The position numbers and the translations under genes were made by a program. This document shows positions 42,801 through 53,185 of a stretch of DNA of 57,873 nt, in pieces. A model generated the notes under the pieces. The model did not search any database, had not been told where the DNA came from, and saw only the letters and a program-made list of their open reading frames with translations. Source of the DNA: Streptomyces sp. CHD11 (GTDB taxonomy: Bacteria; Actinomycetota; Actinomycetes; Streptomycetales; Streptomycetaceae); contig NZ_JABTTS010000035.1 in the NCBI RefSeq assembly GCF_018638295.1, positions 1 to 57,873 of the forward strand, read 5' to 3'. Numbering within the stretch: position 1 is the first letter of the stretch; each line of letters begins with the position of its first letter.

Positions 42801-44306
42801 GGCCGGAGCGGCGGCCCCCGCCGAGGTGCCCGCAGGCCCCGCCCGGCCACCGCCCGACACCCCCGCCGAGCCGACCGGAGACCCTGTCGAGGCACCCGGG
42901 ACGACAGCCGGCCTGCCGGTGGGCCCCGCCCCGTCGCCCGTGGGTCCCGCCGCGCCGACGGCTGTACCCGCCGCACCGGCCGAAAGCCCCACCGGCGTCC
43001 CCTCGGACCCCGCCGGAGCACCCGCGGGTCCCGTCGGGGTGGCCGCGAGCGCCGAGCAGGTGGCCGTGAGCTCCACCAGTGCGGCGAGGTTGAGGCCGGT
43101 GCCGTAGGCGGGGACCGTCGCCGCGTTCTCGGTGAGCAGCCCGGCGAGGGCGGGAGCCGCCGGGGAGAGCGGTACGGCGAACCCCACCGCGCTGTCGGCC
43201 GAGCGGAGGGCGGTGCCGAGCACGCCGATCACCCCGCCGGTGCCCGCATCGAGCACCGGACCGCCGGCGGCGCCGCCACCGAGGCGCAGTGCGTCCCGGC
43301 CCGCGGTGCCGACGGCCAGTTCCAGGGCACGGGGGACGGAGTACGGGCGGTCGGTGGCCGTGTAGGTGACGGCGGCTGTGCCCAGGACGCGCGCCTCACG
43401 CCATCCCCCGGCGGCGATGCGCACATAGGTGCCGCTCTCGACGTGCTCCCGCGCGGAGACCGGCAGGGGCACCGCACCGAGCCCTTCGGTGCGTACGAGA
43501 GCGAGATCGAGCGCGGGCAAGGGGGTGACGGCTTCGTCGGTCACCACACAGTGGCTGTTCCCGGCCGCGTACAGCACGAGCCGGGGCAGGCCGTCGACCG
43601 CCTCATGGCTGGTGATCACCGTGCCGTGGTGGTCGGCCACGAATCCGGTCCCGCGCGGGCGGCCGGCGAGGTCGTACAGGCGGACCAGGCCGTCGTCGAC
43701 GGGGTGGTCCGGCGCGAGCAGCGGGGAGAGGGCAGCGAGGTCCCGCAGATCGGGGGGACTCGGGCACAGGCTGCCGAGGGATCCCACGCCCCCGGAGGCA
43801 TCGGGAAGGCCGGGGGGACACGAGAGCGAGCGGCCGGAAGGATCAGAGACCCCCGGAGGATTCGAGCGGCCCGGCGGATCCGAGCGGCCCGGCAGGCCCG
43901 GGGCCGGAGAAGCTGGCGAGCCCGGGGCCGGAGAAGCCGAGGAGCCCGGCGGATCCGAGTGGTCCGGGGCCCGCTGGACACCCCGGATGCCGGCGCCCCA
44001 CAGGTCCCCGGCGGCGGAGTGGCCGGCGTGACCGGGCAGTCCCGTGTCGCCGCGTTGCTCCGGGGACACCCATGAGGGCCGGGGGCGCCCGGGCGGCTCC
44101 GCGCGCCCCCGGTGGTCCCTGTCACCGGACGGTTCCACGCCCTCCCGGGGCCGTGCACAGCCCGGGTTCCCAGCGGCTCCGGTGCCGCCCGCGGCCTTGG
44201 ACGTCCCCGTGCTCCCTGTGGCCCCGGGGCTTCCACTCGCCCCGGCGAATGCCGAGGGACTGCCCGGGGCGTCCCGCACCTCGCGGGGTCCGGTTCCTGA
44301 CGGCAT
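39900..44306 (-). CDS. Trypsin-fold pseudoprotease fused to an NTPase and helical repeat region
   Basis: 1468 residues. Residues 1-~205 are Pro/Gly/Ser-rich. A trypsin-like domain follows: H234 in VITSHEAV and D267 in LDLALVRT are present, but the serine loop reads GGGAAGGPVLD instead of GDSGGP, so the catalytic serine is Ala347. After an Ala/Pro linker comes a P-loop domain with GPPGSGRTT, where the Walker A lysine is Arg599, and Walker B LLLLLDDPEE. The remaining ~650 residues are helical, leucine/alanine/arginine-rich, like the sensor part of STAND proteins. ATG 44306 with GGGAGG 7 bases upstream. No signal peptide. Role unknown; STAND-type sensing is an inference. Confidence 0.85.
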   Translation of the reverse strand: MPSGTGPREVRDAPGSPSAFAGASGSPGATGSTGTSKAAGGTGAAGNPGCARPREGVEPSGDRDHRGRAEPPGRPRPSWVSPEQRGDTGLPGHAGHSAAGDLWGAGIRGVQRAPDHSDPPGSSASPAPGSPASPAPGLPGRSDPPGRSNPPGVSDPSGRSLSCPPGLPDASGGVGSLGSLCPSPPDLRDLAALSPLLAPDHPVDDGLVRLYDLAGRPRGTGFVADHHGTVITSHEAVDGLPRLVLYAAGNSHCVVTDEAVTPLPALDLALVRTEGLGAVPLPVSAREHVESGTYVRIAAGGWREARVLGTAAVTYTATDRPYSVPRALELAVGTAGRDALRLGGGAAGGPVLDAGTGGVIGVLGTALRSADSAVGFAVPLSPAAPALAGLLTENAATVPAYGTGLNLAALVELTATCSALAATPTGPAGAPAGSEGTPVGLSAGAAGTAVGAAGPTGDGAGPTGRPAVVPGASTGSPVGSAGVSGGGRAGPAGTSAGAAAPAGRAGASVRSATAPTAPADTAATADTAATAGSTVTSTAPEGTSAGPPAAVRRPGPGPDGGARSVVEPVDRPAVLAEFAAFERDEAAVLGLVGPPGSGRTTELTRLAARRHRAGRPTVLLRGADLRADDHSLADAARRALDRAAAVVAASRTPFPTTPDALGDLSPERVARLARTAGHPLLLLLDDPEEMPPGLFRRLTEWTTGTARWLRTAGARLVVACGAEYWEEARFPEEVLPAGGPRPDGLPPCVLLGHLTPEEAREARARHGIPEGVLAGTDARHPGTLRLLAGVRAGLADTSPGTPGTSDADVPVGRDDVFSAHLDLSCLRVATRLAAGNGLRGTAVRRLAAKVAGRVHQAARQGLGTGHGGLDAEAFDAVFPAGPAPDRPAGGTGTVTGWAAAVLAEGLFVPAGSGYRFAHQTLAHWLQGSHLDVDGALHALVHDHRRDSAPAPHHRAGPVVEALLLLAHRHGTGRLASRLVDLTHALDADPGSWWAARLLTGTLARVPDATPYTDVLRLLTDRIVAWREQRRTVPPELGPAFWTALPLPLEARCALLRRLVHADGPPCESGPRFLDAAARLLTADPVGVLPYLVRWFEDERPLPATPHATVATAAQALLHTHRHEALDTLTEALADHPHRRADQLLTVLTEEEPAAMCRAVDRWARDERPARRAAAITYGLRTAPYARDPADRTLLRYAALAVLVRTADRELHGGALALLVRDPDSRDRHLERALARFADGDPRLPPSALTDALDTHPAPVLDAFRTRLAREADPAGTFHVLADATTPALARPVAVLLRQVAERRPELAGHVAAYADRRLDRDGPADRAVLRTLLTGLLQDGPQPLRLVLAGVLAAPGTRASRPLRRDLLDALLARESDPAVMEAALRGAARSTGPELRVLVHRTGLLLARAPDGAGRFERCLTDLGRHVPGFAAAVAGWLADAPRAWAPLVSPGTRRTIEDLAGVGAPV

Positions 44307-44491
44307 CCTCCAGCCTCCCGCCGACCATGCGTGCCCTGGTCTGCGACATTAGGGCCGAAATGATCAGCGGGACAGGCCGGTCGGTGAACGCGCCCCCTTC
44401 CGCTCCCCCGCTTCACTCCGAGCGCCCGCACTTACGGGTGAACAGGCAGGCCTGGATGGATAGACCGTAGGGGTGGGGGAACCGAGGGGGA

Positions 44492-44535
44492 CCGTGGAGC
44501 GGCGGCATGTCCATCCCCGTGACGCCGCTCCACGG
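44492..44535 (-). terminator. intrinsic terminator after truB
   Basis: A perfect 13-bp stem, CCGTGGAGCGGCG (44492-44504) and CGCCGCTCCACGG (44523-44535), with an 18-base loop. It lies 73 bp after the truB stop, so the 39900-44306 gene and ribF probably have their own promoter. The remaining spacer 44307-44491 shows nothing else clear. Confidence 0.65.
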
Positions 44536-44607
44536 GCGGGCCGGAGACCGAGGGACCCAGCGGTCCCCCCTCCCCGCGCGAAGGGCACGCGGGCGGGCCT
44601 CCGCCCG

Positions 44608-45513
44608 TCAGCCGAAGACGGCCAGACTCCTGGCCTTCCCCCGCTGTTCCTCGACGAGTGCCAGGAACCGGCCGCCGGGTCCGAACACGGCCACGGCGCC
44701 GGAGCCGGCGTACTCCTCGGGCATCTCCAGCCGCACCCCATGGGTGAGCAGCCTGGCCCGCCGCTCGTCGACGTCCCAGCGCGGGAAGGCGGTGGTGGCG
44801 GCCTCGGCGACCGGCATCACCGTCAGGTCCTGCTGGAGCTGGTCCAGCGTCTTGGCGGAGTCCAGCCTGTACGGGCCCACGCGGGTGCGGCGCAGCGCCG
44901 TGAGGTGGCCGCCGACGCCCAGTCCCGCGCCCAGGTCCCGGGCGAGGGCGCGGATGTAGGTGCCGGAGGAGCAGACGACCGAGACCACCAGGTCGAGCAC
45001 CGGGGTGCCGTCGTCGGCGACTGCCTCCCTGACGTCGTACACGGAGAACGACGAGACGGTGACCGGACGGGCGGGGATCTCGAACTCCTCGCCCTCCCGG
45101 GCGCGTTTGTAGGAGCGCACCCCGTCGATCTTGATGGCGCTGACCTTGGACGGCACCTGCATGATGTCGCCGGTCAGCTCGGCGACACCCGAGTCGACGG
45201 CCTCCCGGGAGATTCCGGAGACGTCGGCGGAGGAGGTGATCTCCCCTTCGGCGTCGTCGGTGAGCGTGTTCTGCCCGAGCCGGACGGTGCCGACGTACTC
45301 CTTCTCGGTCAGCGCCAGGTGTCCGAGGAGCTTGGTGGCCCGCTCGACGCCGAGGACGAGGACTCCCGTCGCCATGGGGTCGAGGGTGCCGGCGTGGCCG
45401 ACGCGGCGGGTGCGCGCGATGCCGCGCATCTTGGCGACCACGTCGTGCGAAGTGAAGCCCGACGGCTTGTCGACGATGACAAGGCCGTCGGGCGTGGTGT
45501 GCTTCTGCGTCAT
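44608..45513 (-). CDS. truB: tRNA pseudouridine(55) synthase
   Basis: 301-residue TruB, which isomerises U55 in the T-loop of tRNAs. The catalytic aspartate is D45 in RRVGHAGTLDPMATGVL. GLVIVDKPSGFTSHD at the start and SSGTYIRALARDLG (motif III) are typical. A short C-terminal PUA-like extension follows (RARLLTHGVRL...GAVAVFGPGGRFLALVEE). The ATG at 45513 overlaps the rbfA stop by 4 bases (ATGA), which indicates coupling. Confidence 0.97.
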   Translation of the reverse strand: MTQKHTTPDGLVIVDKPSGFTSHDVVAKMRGIARTRRVGHAGTLDPMATGVLVLGVERATKLLGHLALTEKEYVGTVRLGQNTLTDDAEGEITSSADVSGISREAVDSGVAELTGDIMQVPSKVSAIKIDGVRSYKRAREGEEFEIPARPVTVSSFSVYDVREAVADDGTPVLDLVVSVVCSSGTYIRALARDLGAGLGVGGHLTALRRTRVGPYRLDSAKTLDQLQQDLTVMPVAEAATTAFPRWDVDERRARLLTHGVRLEMPEEYAGSGAVAVFGPGGRFLALVEEQRGKARSLAVFG

Positions 45514-45959
45514 TCGGCGGCGTCGTCCGTCTCGTCGTCTTCCGGCTTGCGGTACGGGTCGGCCTCGCCGGCGTACGTGGCGCCCGCGGACGCCTGGCGC
45601 ACCTCGGCGTCGGACTGACGCGCCCTGTCGAGGAGGTCCTCGATGGCACGTGCGGTGTCCGGCAGCGCGTCCATGACGAAGGTCAGGCTCGGCGTGAACT
45701 TCACCCCCGCCGCACGGCCCACCTCGGAGCGCAGGACGCCCTTGGCGCTCTCCAGGCCCGCCGCGGCCGCCTTCCTCTCCTCGTCGTCCCCGTACACGGT
45801 GTAGAAGACGGTCGCCTCCCTGAGGTCACCCGTGACCCGGGTGTCCGTGATGGTGACGTGTGTGCCGAGCCGCGGGTCCTTGATCCCGCGCTGCAGCTTC
45901 TGGGCCACCACCTCTCGGATGAGGTCCGCCAGCCTTTTCGCCCGCGCGTTGTCGGCCAC
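45510..45959 (-). CDS. rbfA: Ribosome-binding factor A
   Basis: 149-residue RbfA, a 30S maturation and cold-adaptation factor with a KH-like fold. Recognisable by ADNARAKRLADLIREVVAQ, GIKDPRLGTHVTITDTRVTGDL, KGVLRSEVGRA and FTPSLTFVMDALPDTARAIEDLL (cited in part), followed by an acidic tail. I chose the GTG at 45959, which gives VADNARAKRL, rather than the upstream in-frame ATG with no family resemblance. It lies between ylxP (50 bp) and truB (4-base overlap). Confidence 0.95.
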   Translation of the reverse strand: MADNARAKRLADLIREVVAQKLQRGIKDPRLGTHVTITDTRVTGDLREATVFYTVYGDDEERKAAAAGLESAKGVLRSEVGRAAGVKFTPSLTFVMDALPDTARAIEDLLDRARQSDAEVRQASAGATYAGEADPYRKPEDDETDDAAE

Positions 45960-46009
45960 TGGTCCGTCTCCCGTTCTTTCCTGTCTGCGCATCTCTGCGG
46001 CTGTGGTCG

Positions 46010-46306
46010 TCAGTCGTCGTCTTCACCGTGGAAGCGCCGCCTGACGGACAGCAGCTCCACTTCGGGGCGCCCGGCGACCAGCCGCTCGCACCGGTCCAGT
46101 ACGTCCCTCAGGTGCCCCGTGTCGCCGGACACCATGGCCAGGCCGATGACCGCCCTGCGATGGAGGTCCATGTGATCCACCTCGGCCGCGCTCACCGCGT
46201 ATCTGCGCTGGAGCTCGGCCACGATCGGGCGGACGACGGAACGCTTTTCCTTCAGCGAATGTACGTCGCCGAGGAGTAGGTCGAAGGACAGTGTCCCCAC
46301 ATACAT
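46010..46306 (-). CDS. ylxP: YlxP/DUF503 family protein
   Basis: 98-residue DUF503 protein: MYVGTLSFDLLLGDVHSLKEKRSVVRP, with the family's HSLKEKR block, and DHMDLHRRAVIGLAMVSGD. Its place between infB and rbfA is the standard one. Function is not established; members are small ribosome-biogenesis-associated proteins in some reports. I chose the ATG at 46306 by family start; its ribosome binding site is weak. The infB terminator lies upstream at 46528-46567, so ylxP may be expressed by readthrough or from a promoter in 46307-46527, which shows no clear box. Confidence 0.92.
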   Translation of the reverse strand: MYVGTLSFDLLLGDVHSLKEKRSVVRPIVAELQRRYAVSAAEVDHMDLHRRAVIGLAMVSGDTGHLRDVLDRCERLVAGRPEVELLSVRRRFHGEDDD

Positions 46307-46527
46307 GTGCAACCGGTTCACCCGCCGGTACGGGATCGATGGCCCCGCCATCCGTGGTGGGCAGGGACATCAGAACCGTACATCGAAGCGGGCGTGGCGA
46401 TCGACGGATATTGTGCTCCGCCGGCCCGCTCGCGGCCCCGGCTCACGTGACCGCGTGCCGGAACTCCGGTGCGCGGTCGCCGCGTCGCCGCGTCACCGCG
46501 CGGCGAGCCCGGCACGGCGCACACACG

Positions 46528-46567
46528 CGCCGGCCGGCGGAACCCGGGTGGGTTCCGCCGGCCGGCG
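46528..46567 (-). terminator. strong hairpin after infB
   Basis: A perfect 18-bp stem, CGCCGGCCGGCGGAACCC (46528-46545) and its complement (46550-46567), with loop GGGT. It begins 15 bp past the infB stop. No U-run follows on the minus strand, so it may be a partial terminator or mRNA-stabilising hairpin before ylxP-rbfA-truB. Confidence 0.72.
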
Positions 46568-46581
46568 TACGCCGTGGGGTG

Positions 46582-49671
<3,090 letters not shown>

Positions 49672-49684
49672 TTCGCTCCTCTGA

Positions 49685-49813
49685 GGTCCGGGTTGCGTCC
49701 GGACCGTCGCTAGTTCATGGGCGTACTCATCGCGTACTCATCGAGTGCTCATCGCAATCTCGACCTGCTTTCGACTCGCGAGGTACCAGGCCGCACGGCG
49801 GTTTCCGTACGGC
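49685..49813 (-). promoter_or_regulatory. structured ylxR-infB spacer
   Basis: Three elements lie in 148 bp. A 9-bp hairpin (49790-49798 with 49805-49813, one G-U pair on the minus-strand RNA) follows ylxR. Three tandem copies of an 11-base unit, GCGTACTCATC, GCGTACTCATC and GAGTGCTCATC, occupy 49721-49753. A 7-bp hairpin GGTCCGG/CCGGACC (49685-49691, 49699-49705) abuts the infB ribosome binding site. These could make an infB-specific leader. Confidence 0.55.
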
Positions 49814-49819
49814 AAGTTC

Positions 49820-50140
49820 TTACCGTGTCGCCTGTCCAGCGGACGTATCAGCCGCTGATCGGCAACCTTGTGCCTGCTCGACGTAGTGGCGCAACGCCTT
49901 TACGTCGAGCGGTCCCGTGACGCGCAGCGCCCTCGGAAACGCCCTGCGGCGCACCGCCTGGTCGAGACAGACCAGGACGGGATGCACATACGCACCCCGG
50001 CCGGGCAGCGTACCGCGAGGATCCGGGACGCACGCGTCCTCGATCACCACGATCCGCAGCAGATCGCTCTTGACCGCTCGCTCCCGGCACCCCACGCATG
50101 TGCGCTCAGGGCATACGCCAGCTCGTGTCCGGCCAGACAC
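49820..50140 (-). CDS. ylxR: YlxR/DUF448 family RNA-binding protein
   Basis: 106-residue YlxR, a small nucleic-acid-binding protein found between nusA and infB in many bacteria. The family opening CPERTCVGCRERAVKSDLLRIV has cysteines C10, C15 and C18; GRGAYVHPVLVCLDQAVRRRAF is the second conserved block. The start must be near the GTG at 50140, since an in-frame stop lies two codons upstream. The only ribosome binding site is GGGGGAGG about 11 bases away. Confidence 0.93.
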   Translation of the reverse strand: MSGRTRAGVCPERTCVGCRERAVKSDLLRIVVIEDACVPDPRGTLPGRGAYVHPVLVCLDQAVRRRAFPRALRVTGPLDVKALRHYVEQAQGCRSAADTSAGQATR

Positions 50141-50242
50141 TCCTCAGTCTACCTCCCCCGACCGACCTCACCCCGCTGGGGCAAAGAATCGAACAGCGCC
50201 GCGGGCCAAGCTGTCGTGATCTCAGCGCACCGCGGCCTGGAT

Positions 50243-51301
50243 CTATTCCCCGGCCCGGTCTCCGGCCCGGTCTCCGGCCCGGTCTCCGGTCCGGCCCCTG
50301 GCGCGGTCCCCGGCCTCTTCGCCGGTCTGTTCCGTGTCCGGCCGGATGTCGATCCGCCAGCCGGTCAGGCGGGCGGCCAGACGGGCGTTCTGCCCCTCCT
50401 TGCCGATCGCCAGGGACAGTTGGTAGTCCGGCACGGTGACCCGGGCGGACCGGGCTGCGAGGTCGACGACCTCCACCTTGGAGACCCGGGCCGGCGACAG
50501 CGCGTTCGCCACCATCTCGGCTGGGTCGTCCGACCAGTCGACGATGTCGATCTTCTCGCCGTTCAGCTCGCCCATGACATTGCGCACCCGGCCGCCCATG
50601 GGGCCGATGCAAGCGCCCTTGGCGTTCAGGCCGGACCGGGTGGAGCGGACGGCGATCTTGGTGCGGTGACCGGCCTCGCGGGCGATCGCGGAGATCTCCA
50701 CGGAGCCGTCGGCGATCTCCGGCACCTCCAGGGCGAACAGCTTCTTCACCAGATTGGGATGTGTGCGCGACAGCGTGACGGACGGGCCGCGTACACCCTT
50801 GGCCACCCGGACGACGTACGACCGCAGCCGCAAGCCGTGCGGGTAGGTCTCGCCGGGGACCTGCTCCTGCACGGGCAGGATGGCCTCCAGCCTGCCGATG
50901 TCGACCAGGACGTTCTTCGGGTCGCGGCCCTGCTGGACCACTCCGGTGACGATGTCGCCCTCGCGGCCGGCGTACTCGCCGAGCGTCGCGTCGTCCTCGG
51001 CGTCGCGCAGGCGCTGCAGGATGACCTGCTTGGCCGTGGAGGCGGCGATACGGCCGAAGTCGGACGGGGTGTCGTCGAACTCGCGGGCCTCCTGGCCCTC
51101 CTCGAGGTCCTCGGGGTCCTCCTTCGCCCACACGGTCACATGCCCGGTCTCCCGGCTGAGCTCCACGCGCGCGCGCCGGCGGCTTCCCTCGGTGCGGTGG
51201 TAGGCGATGAGGAGGGCCGACTCGATCGCCTCGACCAGCAGGTCGAGAGAAATTTCCTTCTCCCGCACCAACAGCCGAAGAGCACTCATGTCGATGTCCA
51301 C
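50243..51301 (-). CDS. nusA: Transcription termination/antitermination factor NusA
   Basis: 352-residue NusA, binding RNA polymerase and nascent RNA. The N-terminal domain (MDIDMSALRLLVREKEISLD) is followed by S1 (EGDIVTGVVQQG), KH1 (GHRTKIAVRSTRSGLNAKGACIGPMGGRV, in part) and KH2 (DYQLSLAIGKEGQNARLAARLTGW). There are no C-terminal acidic repeats of the E. coli type, as expected for actinobacteria. GTG 51301 lies 2 bases after the rimP stop. The C-terminus ends in GDRA repeats encoded by a 12-base tandem repeat (50251-50286). Confidence 0.97.
   Translation of the reverse strand: MDIDMSALRLLVREKEISLDLLVEAIESALLIAYHRTEGSRRRARVELSRETGHVTVWAKEDPEDLEEGQEAREFDDTPSDFGRIAASTAKQVILQRLRDAEDDATLGEYAGREGDIVTGVVQQGRDPKNVLVDIGRLEAILPVQEQVPGETYPHGLRLRSYVVRVAKGVRGPSVTLSRTHPNLVKKLFALEVPEIADGSVEISAIAREAGHRTKIAVRSTRSGLNAKGACIGPMGGRVRNVMGELNGEKIDIVDWSDDPAEMVANALSPARVSKVEVVDLAARSARVTVPDYQLSLAIGKEGQNARLAARLTGWRIDIRPDTEQTGEEAGDRARGRTGDRAGDRAGDRAGE
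50251..50286. repeat. 12-bp tandem repeat at the 3' end of nusA
   Basis: Three exact copies of CGGCCCGGTCTC followed by a variant copy, encoding the GDRAGDRAGDRAGE tail of NusA. Confidence 0.85.
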
Positions 51302-51303
51302 GA

Positions 51304-51870
51304 TTACGCCTCCTCTTCCTTCTCGTCGTTGTCGTCGTTGTGGCCGTCGTGGCCGTCGTGGCCGTCGTGGCCGTTCGTGTGGCCGGCCGCGTCGTCCTTG
51401 CGGTTGAACTCGACCTGGACACGGGCCCTGGTGATGTCGTCGAAGGCGAGTCTGCGCACGGTGGGCTTGCGGCCCTTGACCCCGGGCACCTCGAGGTCGA
51501 GGCCGTCGTCGTCGACCGCGGTGATCCGGGCGACCAGTTCGCCGCCCTCGGCCTGCTGGAACCGCACCAGGCGGCCGGTGGCACGCGCGTAGTGGCGGTG
51601 CTCGGTGAGGAGGCGCTCCGCGCCCGGGGTCCCGACCTCGAGGGTGTACTCCGCGCTGCCCATCACGTCACTCTCGTCGAGCTTCGCCGAGAGCGCGCGG
51701 CTCACATCGGCGATCCGGTCGAGGTCCGCACCGGTGTCGGAGTCGACGGTGACACGCAGCACACGCTTGCGGCCCACCGAGTCCACGGCGATCTCTTCGA
51801 GATCCAGGCCCTGGGAGCTGACGAGCGGTTCCAGAAGGTCTTGAAGCCTCTCGCTCAAGGTGCTGCTCAT
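51304..51870 (-). CDS. rimP: Ribosome maturation factor RimP
   Basis: 188-residue RimP, a 30S assembly factor and first gene of the nusA-infB operon. Conserved pieces: LVSSQGLDLEEIAVDSVGRKRVLRVTVDSD (in part), DADLDRIADVSRALS-type block, YTLEVGTPGAERLL and the second domain GGELVARITAVDDDGLDLEV. I chose the ATG at 51870 with GAGGAG 8 bases upstream. The C-terminus carries an unusual tail, HTNGHDGHDGHDGHNDDND, followed by KEEEA, encoded by a 9-base tandem repeat. Its stop lies 2 bases before nusA. Confidence 0.95.
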   Translation of the reverse strand: MSSTLSERLQDLLEPLVSSQGLDLEEIAVDSVGRKRVLRVTVDSDTGADLDRIADVSRALSAKLDESDVMGSAEYTLEVGTPGAERLLTEHRHYARATGRLVRFQQAEGGELVARITAVDDDGLDLEVPGVKGRKPTVRRLAFDDITRARVQVEFNRKDDAAGHTNGHDGHDGHDGHNDDNDEKEEEA

Positions 51871-52088
51871 CCGGGTGACTCCTCGGCCGCGTGTGCTGTT
51901 GTGGGACGGTGCGCGTGTCTGGGTCAAAGGGTATCCGGTCGCGGGGGGTGTTGCCGTCCACCCCGGTCACGGAGGGTGCCGCTGACCGCCGGAGGGCGGG
52001 CGCACGGGTACCGTGATCACGGGCCAGCGGTCCGTTTGCCTGTTCCCCTCCGTCGCCACGTTCGTACGAGCCCCCGAGGACGTCTGCC

Positions 52089-52649
52089 GTGCCGTTCCCC
52101 TCGTCTCCGCGCGCCCGTTCGGGGCCGCGCAGAAGGAGCCTGCTCGCCGCCGCGCCCGCGGCCCTGCTCGTGGCGGGTTGTTCCGCCGAGTCCGATGACT
52201 CCGACACGGGCGGCAGCCGTCCTTCGGCCGCCGACCGGGCCCGCGCGCGTGCGGCGCGCGAGAGCCAGGACCTCGCCGCGCGGTACGACGCGGTCCTCGC
52301 CGCGCACCCGAAGCTGACGGAGCGGCTGCGTCCGCTGCAGGCGGAGGTGATCCGGCACGCGGAGGCCTTCGGGGCCACGGCGAAGGCGTCGCCGTCATCG
52401 TCGCCCTCGCCCTCGCCGTCGCTGTCCGGGCCCGGGTCCGGCGCGACGCCTTCGGTACCTTCCCCGGCTGCCGCCGTGCCGGTCGGACAGAAGGACGCCC
52501 TCGCCGAACTCGCCGCCGCCGAGCGGAGGATCGCCGACGCGCGTACGAAGGCCCTGCTGGACGCGCCGGGCGAACTGGCCCGGCTGCTGGCCTCGGTGGC
52601 GGCGGCCGGTGCGGCACATGTGTATCTGCTGACGGAGGCCGGACGGTGA
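52089..52649 (+). CDS. Lipoprotein with Ser/Pro-rich linker
   Basis: 186 residues from GTG 52089. The signal sequence has twin arginines (SGPRRRSLLAAAPAALLVAGC) and lipobox LVAGC (C31), so Tat export is possible. The mature part is helical and charged, interrupted by a Ser/Pro linker (SPSSSPSPSPSLSGP), with a second helical segment EXXLAAAERRIADARTKALL. No enzyme motif. Its stop overlaps the next gene by 4 bases (GTGA), so it is coupled to the ferritin-like protein. Divergent from rimP. Confidence 0.85.
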   Translation: MPFPSSPRARSGPRRRSLLAAAPAALLVAGCSAESDDSDTGGSRPSAADRARARAARESQDLAARYDAVLAAHPKLTERLRPLQAEVIRHAEAFGATAKASPSSSPSPSPSLSGPGSGATPSVPSPAAAVPVGQKDALAELAAAERRIADARTKALLDAPGELARLLASVAAAGAAHVYLLTEAGR

Positions 52650-53134
52650 ACGAGGCACGCGAGGCGCAAGGCCGCGAGACGGAGGACGAGGAGCTGCGCG
52701 CCCTTCAGGCGGCCCTGGCCGCCGAGCACGCCGCGGTGTACGGCTACGGGGTTGTCGGCGGCCGGGTCGGCGAGAAGCGGCGCACCGAGGCACGGAAGGC
52801 GTACGACGCGCACCGGGCGCGCAGGGACGCACTGGTGCGCGCGGTGAAGGACGCGGGCGCCACGCCCGTCGCGGCCGCCGCGGGGTACGCGCTGCCGTTC
52901 CCGGTGCCGGACGCGCGCGCGGCGGTCCGGCTGGCGGCCCGGCTGGAGGACCGGCTGGCCGGGGTCTACGCGGATCTGGTGCGCGCGAGCACCGGGGAGG
53001 GGCGCCGCGGGGCCGCCGAGGCGATGCGGGAGGCGGCGGTGCGGTCGGTGCGCTGGAGCGGGGAGAGCGTAGCCTTCCCTGGGCTCGCCGAGCGGGGCGG
53101 TACGGCTGCGGGGACACCGGCGCCGACGGCGTGA
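52646..53134 (+). CDS. DUF4439 ferritin-like protein
   Basis: 162-residue four-helix protein of the DUF4439 ferritin-like type: ELRALQAALAAEHAAVYGYGVVGGRV (E and H in helix 1, in part), then a charged helix with RRDALVRAVKDAG, PVAAAAGYALPFPV and VRLAARLEDRLAGVYADLV. The full set of ferritin iron ligands is not evident, so catalysis is uncertain. GTG 52646 overlaps the lipoprotein stop. Probably acts with that lipoprotein; the role is unknown. Confidence 0.85.
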   Translation: MNEAREAQGRETEDEELRALQAALAAEHAAVYGYGVVGGRVGEKRRTEARKAYDAHRARRDALVRAVKDAGATPVAAAAGYALPFPVPDARAAVRLAARLEDRLAGVYADLVRASTGEGRRGAAEAMREAAVRSVRWSGESVAFPGLAERGGTAAGTPAPTA

Positions 53135-53185
53135 CGCGACGGGGGCGGCAGACACCGCGAACAGCAGGAAGGGAACGACTCGCGC

